From Fomes fomentarius (taxonomy: Eukaryota; Basidiomycota; Agaricomycetes; Polyporales; Polyporaceae): a DNA stretch of 64,000 nt. The stretch's first letter is position 1, and every line of letters begins with the position of its first letter. Positions 35,855 through 47,826 of the stretch are shown here, piece after piece. A program made the translations under genes and the position numbers. The stretch is taken from NCBI GenBank assembly GCA_022606135.1, contig JABYQN010000010.1:496001-560000 (forward strand). The letters run 5' to 3'. The notes below the pieces were generated by a model. That model did no database searches and had not been told where the DNA came from. It saw nothing but the letters and a program-made list of their open reading frames with translations.

Positions 35855-36745
35855 ATGTCTTCATCGGAGTGTAGGCCTATTACTCATTCCTCTCTGAAAC
35901 CTCCTCACCCCCTAATGGCGCTGCGATACCTCCTCCCTCGCAAGTGCTCGGTTCATGGTTGTCTCAGGCCGCCTCGATTCGGCTGTGGGGGATGCACATT
36001 TGATGTCCCCTATTGCTCTATAAAGCACTTCCAAGAGGTAGGTGTAATGTGATAAGTACAAAGATGTTGCGCACAAGCTCATTCATTATCTATGGCAGGA
36101 CTGGGAGTCTCACAAGCATGTTTGCGAGCGTAACACAAACGACAACTTACACAGTTCAGCATACAGGGCGGTTGATGACGTTCTACCAGTCCACCAGCCT
36201 GCTGTTCCGGATTCTATCAGCACAGGTGCAACCACCGAGCGCAGGAGCCCGCAGCGTGCGTTCATTGTTAGAACTGTCACGGGACTGCTAGCACCTACAG
36301 AGGAAGGTGAGTGTATCTTTAGTTGTCTCTATTCCTAGCATGGTTACCAATTCGCCTGGAACCCCAAAGAAATCCCCCGTCCCATCTTTGTACAAGTCGT
36401 CCCCGATCTATCCGCCACTTCTCCCCATGCGAGTCTTTTATCGATATCGATTCTTGGTGCTGGGACTATCCCTTACCCTGCAACTTTCCTCGACCTGATA
36501 TTCGATGAGGACTTGGAACCTCTCAAGCACCCCATCCGCATCTACTACACTCTCACCACCACCGGTGACGGTGCACGCGAGAATCGCTCCATTCGTACCA
36601 TCACATCATCCAATGCCCCCTCCCCCCGCCATGGCCTGGACCTGTCCTTGCATCGAAGATGGAGGATCTGCCTGGGGAACCGTTTCTTGATTGCAGCCAC
36701 CGTGACGCATCCGCAGTCCGTGCGTACTTTTCACTACTCCAGTAG
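35855..36745 (+). pseudogene. MYND zinc-finger gene, probably inactivated
   Basis: Exon 1 (35855-36037) and exon 2 (from 36099) join in phase to give a MYND finger: CSVHGCLRPPRFGCGGCTF, VPYCSIKHFQ, DWESHKHVC. MYND fingers bind proteins and are abundant in basidiomycetes. After LAPTEE the same frame meets a TAG at 36336-36338, then continues convincingly (HGYQFAWNPKEIPRPIFVQV, EPLKHPIRIYYTLTTTGDGA). Near 36630 the coding look moves to another frame (WPGPVLASKMEDLPGEPFL) ending at 36745. The only GT-AG intron that removes the stop is about 32 nt and breaks the frame. One nonsense codon plus one frameshift therefore suggest a pseudogene, though an unusual splice cannot be excluded. Confidence 0.6.
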
Positions 36746-37566
36746 ATCACGTCAACTGTACCACCGGTCGTCAGTTGGACTTCGACTGTCTACAATGTAG
36801 TCCATCGTGTAGTAGTAGTATGCATAGAACTATACGATGTATGTTCAACGATAAATCGTGAAGCGATGCTCGACCAACAAGACAACGATACGGATCATTC
36901 GAATGTGTCTTGACAGGGTGCTCCATACAGTGATTATCAGACAATGAGATTGCAATCCCGTCAAGTAACAGCGGCAATAGCTGAACAGACTGTGAGTTCG
37001 TGCAAATCGGTCAGTCCAGTTGACAAAGTATCACACCATTGAAACCTGAATAATACAGCACATGATGCTAGAACAAGTCCTCCAGAGAGTCTACCCGCGA
37101 GCCAAATAACCCACTGCAGTGCACGGCTCATACCCGACATTCCGACAAGTCTTAGACACCCTCTCTCTCACCATCTTCCTCTCCCACTCAGCTGCCCTTG
37201 TGTAGTCACGGCGGCGGCCGGACTCTCCCACCTTCGACTGCGCGGGCATCTTCCGCATAGGTCTGATGATGAACATGGAGGAGAGACATTTGCACTGAAA
37301 AATCACGTAACTGGAAGCATGGAATCGGACACCACTCGAGAAGAGCGGTTTGAACTACGGGGAGTCGTAAAAAGGACTGATGCAACTAGGAGGAGTAAGG
37401 AAAAAGAAACGCCCTATCAAGTTTTCAGGATGACGGGGCGGGAGTTGGTTAGTATGTGGAAGAAACCACAATTTACACAATCACTTCAATCCCGATTCGT
37501 GCTACCGAGACGTGGGTACATATCCGATATCTACATTACGACGCCGAACTCGTGATTTCAGCGGGC
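36746..37566. other. Convergent intergenic region, nothing recognised
   Basis: Lies between two converging gene ends. Short AT-richer stretch, no conserved frame, no repeat found elsewhere in the window. Confidence 0.5.
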
Positions 37567-40500
37567 CTACGCGTCGTAGTACACGAGATCATCATCCTCA
37601 ACATTCAACACCGGCTTCTCGACGTGCATAGTCTTCACTTTCCTGTCCTCAGTAATCGCTCGCAGCGCGATTGATAGGTCGTCCCTCCACCGCTGCGCTG
37701 TCGTTTCAGGGAAGCTCTGCATCAGAGACTCGGTCTCATGCGTATACAACTTCAGCTTCTCGACATCGCGGCTCCTGTGAAGTTCCGAGGTCGGTGAGAG
37801 GACTTTGTGCAGGCGTTCTGCCTCCTTGAAACGACGGCTGGGGATAAGAAATGGCAGGCAATGCTTTTTTAGTCACATGTCCCTCATCAGGATTATAGGA
37901 ACTCGTAAACGTACTTGATCTCGGTTAACGAAGACCTTACAGTCTCCAACTCCAGATGCTGGACGATGTTGAGCCGCTGCTTTGCAGAGTTCTTCGCTTC
38001 ATATAAGCTATTCTTCATGGCTTCGACGACGGCGAGCAGGTGAGGCAGCGGCCCGAGAAACAGCAGCCTGTAAAATGTGTGAGGCCAACTGATTTTCTTA
38101 GCCTCCTCGCGGAATGCAGCGTAGAGACGGTGCTTCATCACTTCGTAAGTCTTTCTCTTCCCCGAAGACATACGAGAGGAATGACGTCGATAACACGCCA
38201 CGATGGTATTCGCTGCCTCGACCTCTTGCAGACTCGGCGTCTTGGGACCAGAGTCCACTTCTCCCGAATCGATGGCCCGAGTAATGTCGTCGACGTCACT
38301 AGCAGCCTGAGGTTCAAGTTCCATGACGACGACGTCTTGTTCTATCTCGTTCTCCACTATTTCTCCATCGAGCTCCTGTGCAGGTGAACCGCTGGTTACT
38401 GGATGAGCCTCGCTGGCTGCTCTAGATGCGTCAATAGCCACCGGAAGCGGGATGGTCGATGACTGGGTCTGCATAGAACGGGTATTAATCTGCGCTGGTG
38501 GGACCATCACGTCGAAGATGCCCGGTTGATCGGCGCCCAGTATCTTCGGGATGTCCTGGAGCCGTTCATAGACAAGATCTTTGACATTGCGAGCCGAGGT
38601 CACATATCGCTGAGAGCTGTGGTGGAATTTGACCAGCTCATCGCACGACGACTTGCTGAAGCTGAAGGAATTGCGAACGGCGCGCTCTAGTCCTGCCCAG
38701 AGCACTGCACCAACGTAGCTGTATTGTTGAAGAAGATCAATAATGAGAAGTTCCTGAAATTGTCTCTGTACACATACTCCTCGATCGTGGATGAGAACGT
38801 TCTGCCGGGTTGGCGAAGCGAGCTGACAGTTCTCAGGATTTCGTTTCTCAACTTTGGAGCTTCGATATTGTATCCCCCTGAAGGTTTCGGTCAGAAAAAA
38901 ACAATATATAATATACAACCACAGGACTTACAAAGACAGAGATTCCTAAGGCTGTACACCAACAAATTTAGCAACTGATAGACTGGGTATGGGCAGGATC
39001 AAGGATACGTACATCCGAACCATGAATATGTTCCTCACTGAGAAGCCCACTCCACCGACACCGAGGTTAGTGTTCTCATAGAGCAAGTGCCCTAGCTAAG
39101 GGTGAGAAATGCACAGCACTTGCGAGCTTGAACAGAACGGTGACGCACCAGCTTCTGCGGATCCCGAATAAATTCGTTCGAGTAACTCGCCCATGTTTCT
39201 CAAGTACAGGAAGGAGAGGTTGAAGTCCTTGAAGGGAAGAGCATGAAAGTGGGGCGCAAGTCGAAGTATCCAGCTCTTGGGAAGTGTGACATTGTTGAGC
39301 GTGACCGCACTCCTATTCCGACCTCGAGTTGCCAGTATCAAACAGCCACATAGGTGATCGACGATATCACAGAGGACGGTGATGTCGATGGGGACGTTCT
39401 GTTCAATGACGAACCTGATGGGGCCGAGTAAGTAACATCGACATTGCGATATCCGCGAACTTACTTCAAGAAAATGAAGGCGCGGTTCAGGGAATTCTGT
39501 TGCTGTCCCTCCAGGAAGCTCATGAGATCATGAACAATGTAGGAGCGTATGTCTCCGGCGTTTCGCATGAGCTCGGGTGGGCGGAAAGTTGAGATGCAAC
39601 GAACTTTGCGTAGGTACTGAGGTGAAAATCGACGATCTAGAGTGAAGGCCAGTTGTGCACATTGCGCCAATTGAGTGAGGAATCGATATTCAACACGCCA
39701 AGGCTCGAGGTGAAATAGTACATCTTGCATCCAAAGACTGACTAGCCGAAGAACCTGTTGGAGGTTTGCGATGTGGGATGGGGATAGAAGATGTAGACCA
39801 CCAAGACTGTGGTGAGGAGTGATGAGCGTAGCGTGGAGCTGGGTAATCCAATTCCTAGCAATGCGTAGAAGTCGTCAATGACCGAACAGGCTCATTGCCC
39901 AACAAAAGGGTCACGCACCTCTTCTGACGAATACGATTTGGAAAAGACTCGATGGATTCAACGGTGCGATATATCAATAGCTGCAGTAGTTGAATTCTAA
40001 CGCGCATATTATATCCAAGGGGACTGTAGTACTCCAAGTCGCCGTGGTAACGTGGACATCCCTCGCGACGACACTGGAGATGGATGGCATACCCTAGGCA
40101 CGGGCGAAGGAAATGCAGTTTCCGGATGGCCTCATTCTCTTCATTGACTTTATGCAGAAGTCGCTCCCGAAGCCGCGATTTTAATAGGTTGTCCACCTCC
40201 CAACGTGGGACGACGTATCCGTGTTCCATACTTTGCAACCTTAGGAGGAGCCGCTCACTAGCACCGGTCAGGATCCATGCATCCTTCGGAACAACGAACA
40301 GGTCCTCGGTTGAAGTATGCAGATTGAATAGTTTGCGAACGACAGGATTGTCAGTGAGGTCTCGACCAGCGACAAAAACTTGGAGTAGTTGACAATACGC
40401 GAGGAAGGCGGACAGTGATGATATGATACCTTGCAGAGGAGTGGACTCCAGCTGCGGAGAGGAAGCAAAAATATGGTCCAGGCAGAGAGCGGTGGCTGCG

Positions 40501-43500
40501 TGGTTTCGACGGCGAAGAAATTCGTGAGAGAGCTGAACGAGTGCCGGCAGCTTATGTGCAGCGATTGCTTGGAACATCGCGATCTGAATGCGAGTTGAAG
40601 TGAACAACCAGCGTCACATAGCAGATAGAGAAATCACCTCATCCCATGAATCCTTGTCCATTCCAGCAGCATCTGAACGGAAGCCCATCACGAGTTCTAG
40701 GAGCTTACCGAGGGTAGGGTGCGAGGAAACCAGTTGTTCTGTCACGGACACTCCGAACGATAGCGCCGACCAGAGCCCAGAAAGAACAAATTCAATCGCT
40801 CTCTTCATGGATTCCTCGTTGTCGCGATCCAGAGTCAGGAGCCGAACGGCCTCCAGCGTGTTTCCCTCTTCAAATAGGAGCTCGGCCGCCTCTGCATATT
40901 TACCAAGCTTCTCGAGAAGCGACGCACGCGCGATGTTGAGTCCGAAGTCGTCCATATACTCTAACGCCTCCTCGTCTGTTTCGAAAAGCTCCCGTGCTTT
41001 GCTTATCGCATTTGGAAAATTCAGTCAAGTGAAATGAGATCGCCACTGGTAGTATTGACTTACACCACCTCTTGCTCCCGGAGGAAGAACAACTTCGAGA
41101 CTTCCGTGATGTTCTCCACAACAGAGGGTGACATGTCGCTCTTGTGCGACCTGATGACCTCCACAGCCTCATCGAAGTTGCCAGCCTTTCGGTAGTACTG
41201 CGCAGCTAGGTCATATTCCGAGGCGTCGAAGTACGCCTTGGCCGCCCTAGCATGATCTTCGCAGTGTGCAAAGCACTCGGCTGCAATGCGATAATAGGCG
41301 TTCTTTTCGGTGATAGCATCGCGTGCAGATGCGAGGAACGCTTCTGCTGCAGTGACATATGCCTCCCTTTGCGATGGCGAAGCCGACCTTGCTCGCTCTC
41401 GTAGGTGGTACGCCTGAGCAACCGCTCTCTCGCGCGTCATTCCTGCCCGCTCGTAGCAGTGCATTGCCTGGGGATAGCGCCTGTTGTTGAAAAGAGACCG
41501 TGCAGTCGCGGCCCACTCCTCAGGCGATGACGACATGGCGAGCTTGGGAACGTCAGAGCCGGGAGTGCATGTCTCTACTTGATTATTCTTGCTCCAGATC
41601 ATCTGTGATGTAACGGTTATAAGTCGATCAAGATACTGAAATCGATGTCGAACACTTACACGCATTGGATCCGCCTTCTCAGAGCTGTCCGCGATCCAAA
41701 GATTCTTGCGTGCTCTCGTAATTGCAACGTAGAGGAACTTCAGCTGAGTCACACATACAGTCAGACGCAAGTTCGTGACGGTGCAAAGATTACTATCCGT
41801 ACCTCACGGCAAATACTGTTGTGGCGGATTTCATCAAATCTTGGGGCATAGGAACGCTCGTTCCGAGGCAGCGTGTTGAGAACCACACGCCATTGAGACA
41901 AGTCTGCAGTCGAGTCCTCGAAGAAGTTGAAAAGCAAGACCTGTGATGATTGTATCGAGTTAGAAGTCGATGCGGGCTGTGCACCTGAGGAACGCCAAGT
42001 TTCTTACATCATTGAACTCGAGACCTTTCGCCTCGTAGAGGGTCCTGGCGGGGCACAGGTTAGCACACTGTCGAATAAGTGCAGATAAGGGACATACAAG
42101 ATTAGCCCAATATTTCCTACTTGAGCACGAAGCTTGTCGCGCGCAGCGTCGTCGCGCACCAAAATACCTGACGAAATATACCCATCAGTATTGTCACAGG
42201 GATGTGTGCTTCCGGTTTCGCAACTCACATTGTTGAGCCCCGAACTCGATATGACTTCCACTGAAACATCCAAAGTACCGTGTCACAGCGAGAAGCCATA
42301 CCAAAAGTGTTTGAACACTCACGACTCTCCGAAGAGGAACTGCTCGTAGCGCACACTATCCTGGTCCCATCCGCTGAAGAACACCGGCTTCAGCCCATCG
42401 ATCAGGCCCTTTTCCTCAGCTAGCGTGTCTATTGCATGTGGCCAGAATTCTGTGATGAGCTTGATCACAGTGTGTGCGGAGTTGACAATCCCTGCATGAG
42501 AACGATAGTTGACAGCAAGCTGGAACGACTCAGGTTGAACGCGTCTAAGATTGTTCGAGCCGGCAATCCCCTGATATCTGCATGAGATTGTACCAACGAG
42601 GGAGTACTTCTGATGACGGACCTCTTCAATGCGATAGAGGAAGGCCTTGAGATCGTCGAACCGGAAAGCACTCCCTGCAGAGATTGTCTGCGCAGTGTCT
42701 CCAGCCCAGAACAGCCCATGTGGATTCCGACACAAGGCTCGGAGAACTGCGCAACGTGTTATTGGGTGCCATTAGTCTTGAGAAATGGACATACCGAGCG
42801 CGTCGATGAGTAGGTTGTCTTGCGCCTCGTCGACGTATCTGTTTTGATGCTGAGTCATCACTACTACGTCAGCAGACTAGCTGAGACTCACAAAAAGTCA
42901 AAGTCTTGTCCTGGGACCCCGCCTCGCAGCGAACGTATGAGCGCGTGCGTCCTAAGTACCAATCATCAATACTAAAATCCGGTCACCAACTTCACAACCC
43001 ACCGGTCTGCCGCATCCCAATCTCCGCGTTCCCTTTTTCTCTTGAGGTACGCTTGAAAGAGGCGGTAGATAGATTCTCGCTGACTCGCAAAAGTAGCCTG
43101 GGTGCGCGCGCTGAGGTTGCAGTATCCCTCTTTATCAAGATATCCTTGGGGTTTCTCTAGTGCCTGTTCGGAGCCCTTGATGACGCCTGATATATCCTAT
43201 ATTAGCTGACTGCCTTGCGATACTAGGCAGGGGGTGCCGTACCCATAAATTCTGCGAAGACCAAAGTAGGGTCTGAAAGCAGTGTCTTGAGTTCAATATG
43301 CAACTGCATATCACACAGTACCTTACCAAGATTCTTTGATAGTCCCTGCGGAAAGTGCGGCCAGTACTCCGTGCAGAATACTCGTTCGGAGATAAACGAC
43401 TCTCGATGCTTCTGAATACGGTCACTCGTCCATCCCTCAGACGTTGAGGAGGAGCCTCGGAATTCAATCGCATCCTGAATTGATTGTGTGACTGCCTCGT

Positions 43501-46203
43501 TCTTCTGTCGCTCCTCGTTGAGGTGATGGAACTCAGTCTCGAGGAGCCGACAGATCTGTGGATACCTCGTGAGCAAGTGACTTCTTCACTACATGAACCA
43601 TAGACGAACCTGGTCATACGTGAGGAACATTGGAAAATGCTCGTCCGTCAATTCTCCGAAGCGCTGCGGCAGGTCACCCCTGTGCCAAACCTCCTCGTCC
43701 TGGTCAACAAGACCCTGCTCCTGCTGGCGCTTCCTTCTTGCGACGATGTTTACGAGGTCTGAGTTGGTCTGTCCTGCTGTGGAGAGCGACTCGAAGAGTT
43801 TGGTGAAGTACTCCTCGACCTTCTCTGCCAAGACGCGGGATTGTGTGACGAAGAGCTGGCGTGGCCTCGGAAGGGCCTCGCGGAATGTCTCCCAAGAGCG
43901 CTCGATGCCGAGCATCTTGAACAGCATTGTAGTCGTCTTCCTGTAAACATGATGCGTCAGTACTGGAGGTGTGCAATAGGGCGACGTCGTGGTAGTACCC
44001 TGTACCACTTCGACCTACAATGTATGGTGAGTACAGTCCTGCAGTAAAAGGCAATGTTATGCACTTACCGAGGACGTAGCAAGAGGAAGGGTGCTCGATG
44101 ATCTTTTTTTCTTGGGGCCTATTCGGGTTGAAATAGGTCAAGACAGCTCTGAGAAGGCGTAGCCAAAACCGATTGACGCTTACGAAACGTCGAATGGGTG
44201 TGTGACGTCTTGATCCGCTAGAATGCCTATTTCACTGATCAGCAGGAGCATACATAGCTGGCACAGAGTACCACGCACTATTTAGCAATGCTTGGGAGAA
44301 AGTAATGAACTTCTCCAGGCTAAGGGATTCAATCATTGAGTGAAGCAGAAGCTACGACGGTCCGAGTTGCTTACACTAGAAGAGAGTGCATCTATCATCT
44401 CAGATGTCAGAAACAGGTGGTCATGCAGCAACAACACGCATATACTCACCTCCTCCAGATCCTCCTTGAAGATATCGGTCAGGCCGGTTGACGGCCTCTG
44501 TTCCGAAGGATCCATCGGAGGCCACGAGCCGGGCACAAAGACATCTCCAGCCCCACCCAAGGGCCTCAGACGATAGTTGCAACTATCGCATAGCCGACAT
44601 CAGCACAAGCTTTCAGATCCCCGGTGGATGTGTTTCTAACCGTCTCCTGTACTCAGCTCCTTTTCTTCCCAGCTGTCGTCCAACGCCATCCCAGAGCCGG
44701 GAATGATCAAGTTGGGCGTGCGAGTAGATTCCGAAGACTCTAATCACTTGACGCTCGACCTGTCGCACGGTCCTCACATCAGCGCATGCAGTAATACCTG
44801 AAGAGGATTGACTATACGTACGTCGCTTTCGAACTCTGGTACACAGTCAATTTGGTACTATCGGTACATTAACTTTCGCACGAACGCTGCAGTCTCACAC
44901 AATGAAGTGCTTACTACGAGGCGTGTGTCACGAGTCATCTTGGCCTCGTAGATAGGTACCTCAATCTCGACGCCCGTCAGTCTCTTTTGGTTATCGTCTG
45001 AGAAATGTCCATTCGAGAGCGCTCTGGAAGAGAGCCAGTCACGATTGTCAGTTGCACATTATGAGTTCCATGAGATTTTCCTACTTGATTTTGTTGATGA
45101 TGATACCAAATGTCGTCGGGTCCTTGCGTCGAGCTTGACGGAGATCTTGCGCTGCGCCGTTCGAGATAAGGATGCGCCACTGGCCGAAGCCTTTCGCACT
45201 GTCAAAGTAGAGAGCGGCCTTTATCGGTTGCACAAACGGGTACGCTCCCTTTGATTCAGGAGCATGCGTGAGTTCCGTTGGCTGTGCGTCAGTCGGCATC
45301 TGTTTGGCTGGCGTTGGACGAACTTCCGGCACGACTGGGGGTAGGTACGTATTCTTGAATGTGGAGGCGAGATCGGGGTTACGGAAGATGTTGAGATAGT
45401 ACTGTACACTCATAGCTGAGCATCCAACCCAATCGCTTCCAATGTAGATTGATACAAACCTTCAAAATAGCTTTCTGCTCTTCGAGTACCGTCGCGGACA
45501 GCTCCATGGCGCTTGCCTGCGACGTAGGTACTGAAACTCCATAGTTGTCGAAGGGCTGGGGGTCGATGACAGGAGCGCGACTAGCACGCATGGACTGCTT
45601 GCGCGTCTTTTGCGACCGACGCTTCGTCGGTGAGGTAGGACTGATAGATTCATCTTCGTTTACGGCTTCTTCAGCAAATTGCACGGTCGCAAGCGATTTG
45701 AGGAGGGGCGCCGCAAGCTCAACGGCGTGCCGGTGTTGATTTAAGAGAGTGAACGCGCCGTTGGTCGATTGGGGGGGCAAGAAAAGGAGGATAACGGAAA
45801 AATGGTGAAGCAAACGGGAAGCAAGCGAAGAGTCAAAGGCTGCGGCCATATGAGGAAATCCCTCCAGAATAGCGCCATGAAGTACTTGGAACGAGTACTC
45901 GTTCGTGGCTTGATGCAAGAGGAGGTCAGGGTAAAAACTGTCGAGTTCAATTTGATGCAAGTATAGAGGCATACCTGAGAGCACAAATTCAAGCAGATGA
46001 GGGATAGATTCGAGCGCGGTGAGGAGCTCCTCAATATCTATGCCACCGTCCACAATGTGACTCTCAAGACTGCATATTGCAGTCTCGATGGCCACATCAT
46101 CGACTAGATTGTCCTTGTCGAGCAGAGCGATACATGTGCGTCCAACACGACGGCCCTTAGTGCTGATCGATTTTGATCGGATACGAAGGTCTTTCGGAGG
46201 CAT
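37567..46203 (-). CDS. Giant UvrD-like SF1 helicase with C-terminal TPR-like region (TRANK1-like)
   Basis: Many exons over 8.6 kb, all reading in one direction and separated by ~50-nt introns, suggest one protein of roughly 2,400 residues or more (exact exon chain not solved). N-terminus from MPPKDLRIRSKS, with a Leu-rich region, then QWRILISNGAAQDLRQARRK. SF1 motifs in order (minus strand): Walker A GRSGTGKTTTMLFKML, split by introns near 44080-43930; Ia-like RQLFVTQS; Walker B YVDEAQDNLL (about 42841-42797); III-like FWAGDTAQTI; IV NYRSH (about 42510); V TLYEAKGLEFNDVLL (about 42045-42000); VI LYVAITRARKNLW (about 41745). After that come helical repeats (ARSLFNNRRYPQAMHCYERA, CFAHCEDHARAAKAYFDASE, YYRKAGNFDEAVEVI), a CCCH-like cluster (CLGYAIHLQCRREGCPRYH, about 40060-40120) and an IQ-like motif (AANTIVACYRRHSSR). 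Such proteins are expanded in agaricomycetes; their cellular role is unknown. Confidence 0.85.
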
Positions 46204-47826
46204 GAGATCCTGACGAGCTGGGTGTGTGTGGCAGCAAATGTGATGTGAGAGATATGGGTGTACTGTCGAGGGGGAGGGAAGAGAGATGGGGATCAGTGTC
46301 AACGTGGTTCGCGCGCCCACATTCAACGTGTGCACGCGAGGTATAAGGTTTCGCTGAACCGCGAGTAACGATGCCGAAGTCACCGCAAGTGGGGCGCATT
46401 GCCTGGGCCTTTCCAGACTTCGGGTATGGTAGCTTCTACCTATGCCTCAGCTTCCAGTGGCTTCAATATGAACAGTGCCAGTGCAGCTTCTAAGTTGTAC
46501 ACAACACGACTTTCCTTCGGATGTCGATGTCAAAACCTGTCTCTGTGAGATTTGTGAGCTTCAGAATATCAGATTTCCGGCAAAACTGACCCATTTTCAG
46601 TCTTCGTGTGCTGCGGTAACTTGCCACGGCGGAAACCGAAGTCGCGGTTTGTAGAACTGGGGTTTGCCGTACCTGCCACGTGGCCAAGATCTCGATTCAC
46701 ATACTAGTACATAGTAAGTAGCTGAAGTAAGTAACCTCGTATCCTGAAGTTCCGAGTCTGAACCCTCCAGCCTGTTCTGTTGTCAGCTCAATATGTACTC
46801 AGGATTGAGTGTTCGAATCTCAAATTGTGCGTCGCTTGGCAACGGTCCAAGGAGGTTTGAAACGTGATATGATCGTCTACTGTCTGCGTATGGGAGACTA
46901 GGTTCGAAAGGCTAACCCAAGTCTTGGACCGAACCAGAAGTACCTTGATGCACATTGCGACTTGATGTTTCCTCTACGTCTCTAGTAGCATTGTTCTAAC
47001 CCGCCTACGCCTCTGAGGCATTCATTCGAATGAACGTTGTCTACTTCATCATTCGTCTCCAGAAAACTGCTTCCCTGTTGTGCCACTCTCAGAGTTTGGG
47101 AAGAAATAATGATAATGTGGTGTCCGTTAATCAGCGTGTTGTATTGTCGCTCTATTCCAGAATGTCCTGCTTCTACGCTCTTCAATGATGTCACCTCCTC
47201 CCATCATATAAGAATGCGAATTTTCACCTTTGCTGTTCCCCAACCCAATCTTCTTTCCTCAACTTCCCTGTAGTGTTCTGCCACGGACCACACAGAGCCA
47301 GGTCCGTTGCCATCAGATGGGACGTACGCATGATGTGACTTCCCACTCCAGACACCGCGAAGTGTTTGCGCCGGGCTATAGTTTAAGGGCGTGCAGTTTT
47401 GACGAACATATCTCACCAGCAAACCCTCGGACCGACGGACCCCCACCACTAGGTAGACGTCTCATACTCTCAGGCATTTAGGAGCGTTCTGCTAATCGTC
47501 GTCAGGGCACTGATGGCCCGTTCAACCTATGCATGATTGTTGAGCATTTGTACATTTCTACTCCCTTACAAAATCGCATATCGCATGAGTCAGGATACAT
47601 CTTAGTCTGGAGCCTGAGGCCAGAGTGGAGAGGTTCCGGAGAGGTTCAACTCACGCGCTAATTACATAGCGGGCCACGTGGTTCGGTGTCGAATCGTCGG
47701 CGTCGACAGCTGGAACCGACGCCCATCTTTATACCCCCTCCCATCGTCCGGCGCAACGTCGAGCTCTGCGCGGCGTCCGGCTTCCTCTCTTCGCTTTTGT
47801 TTGTTGCCCAGACCACACCAACCGCC
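46204..47826. promoter_or_regulatory. Long divergent intergenic region
   Basis: 1.6 kb between the starts of the helicase gene and the coiled-coil gene. No gene-like frame on either strand. In-frame ATGs exist upstream of both chosen starts (46383 for the helicase, 47686 for the coiled-coil gene), so either N-terminus might extend into it. Confidence 0.45.
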
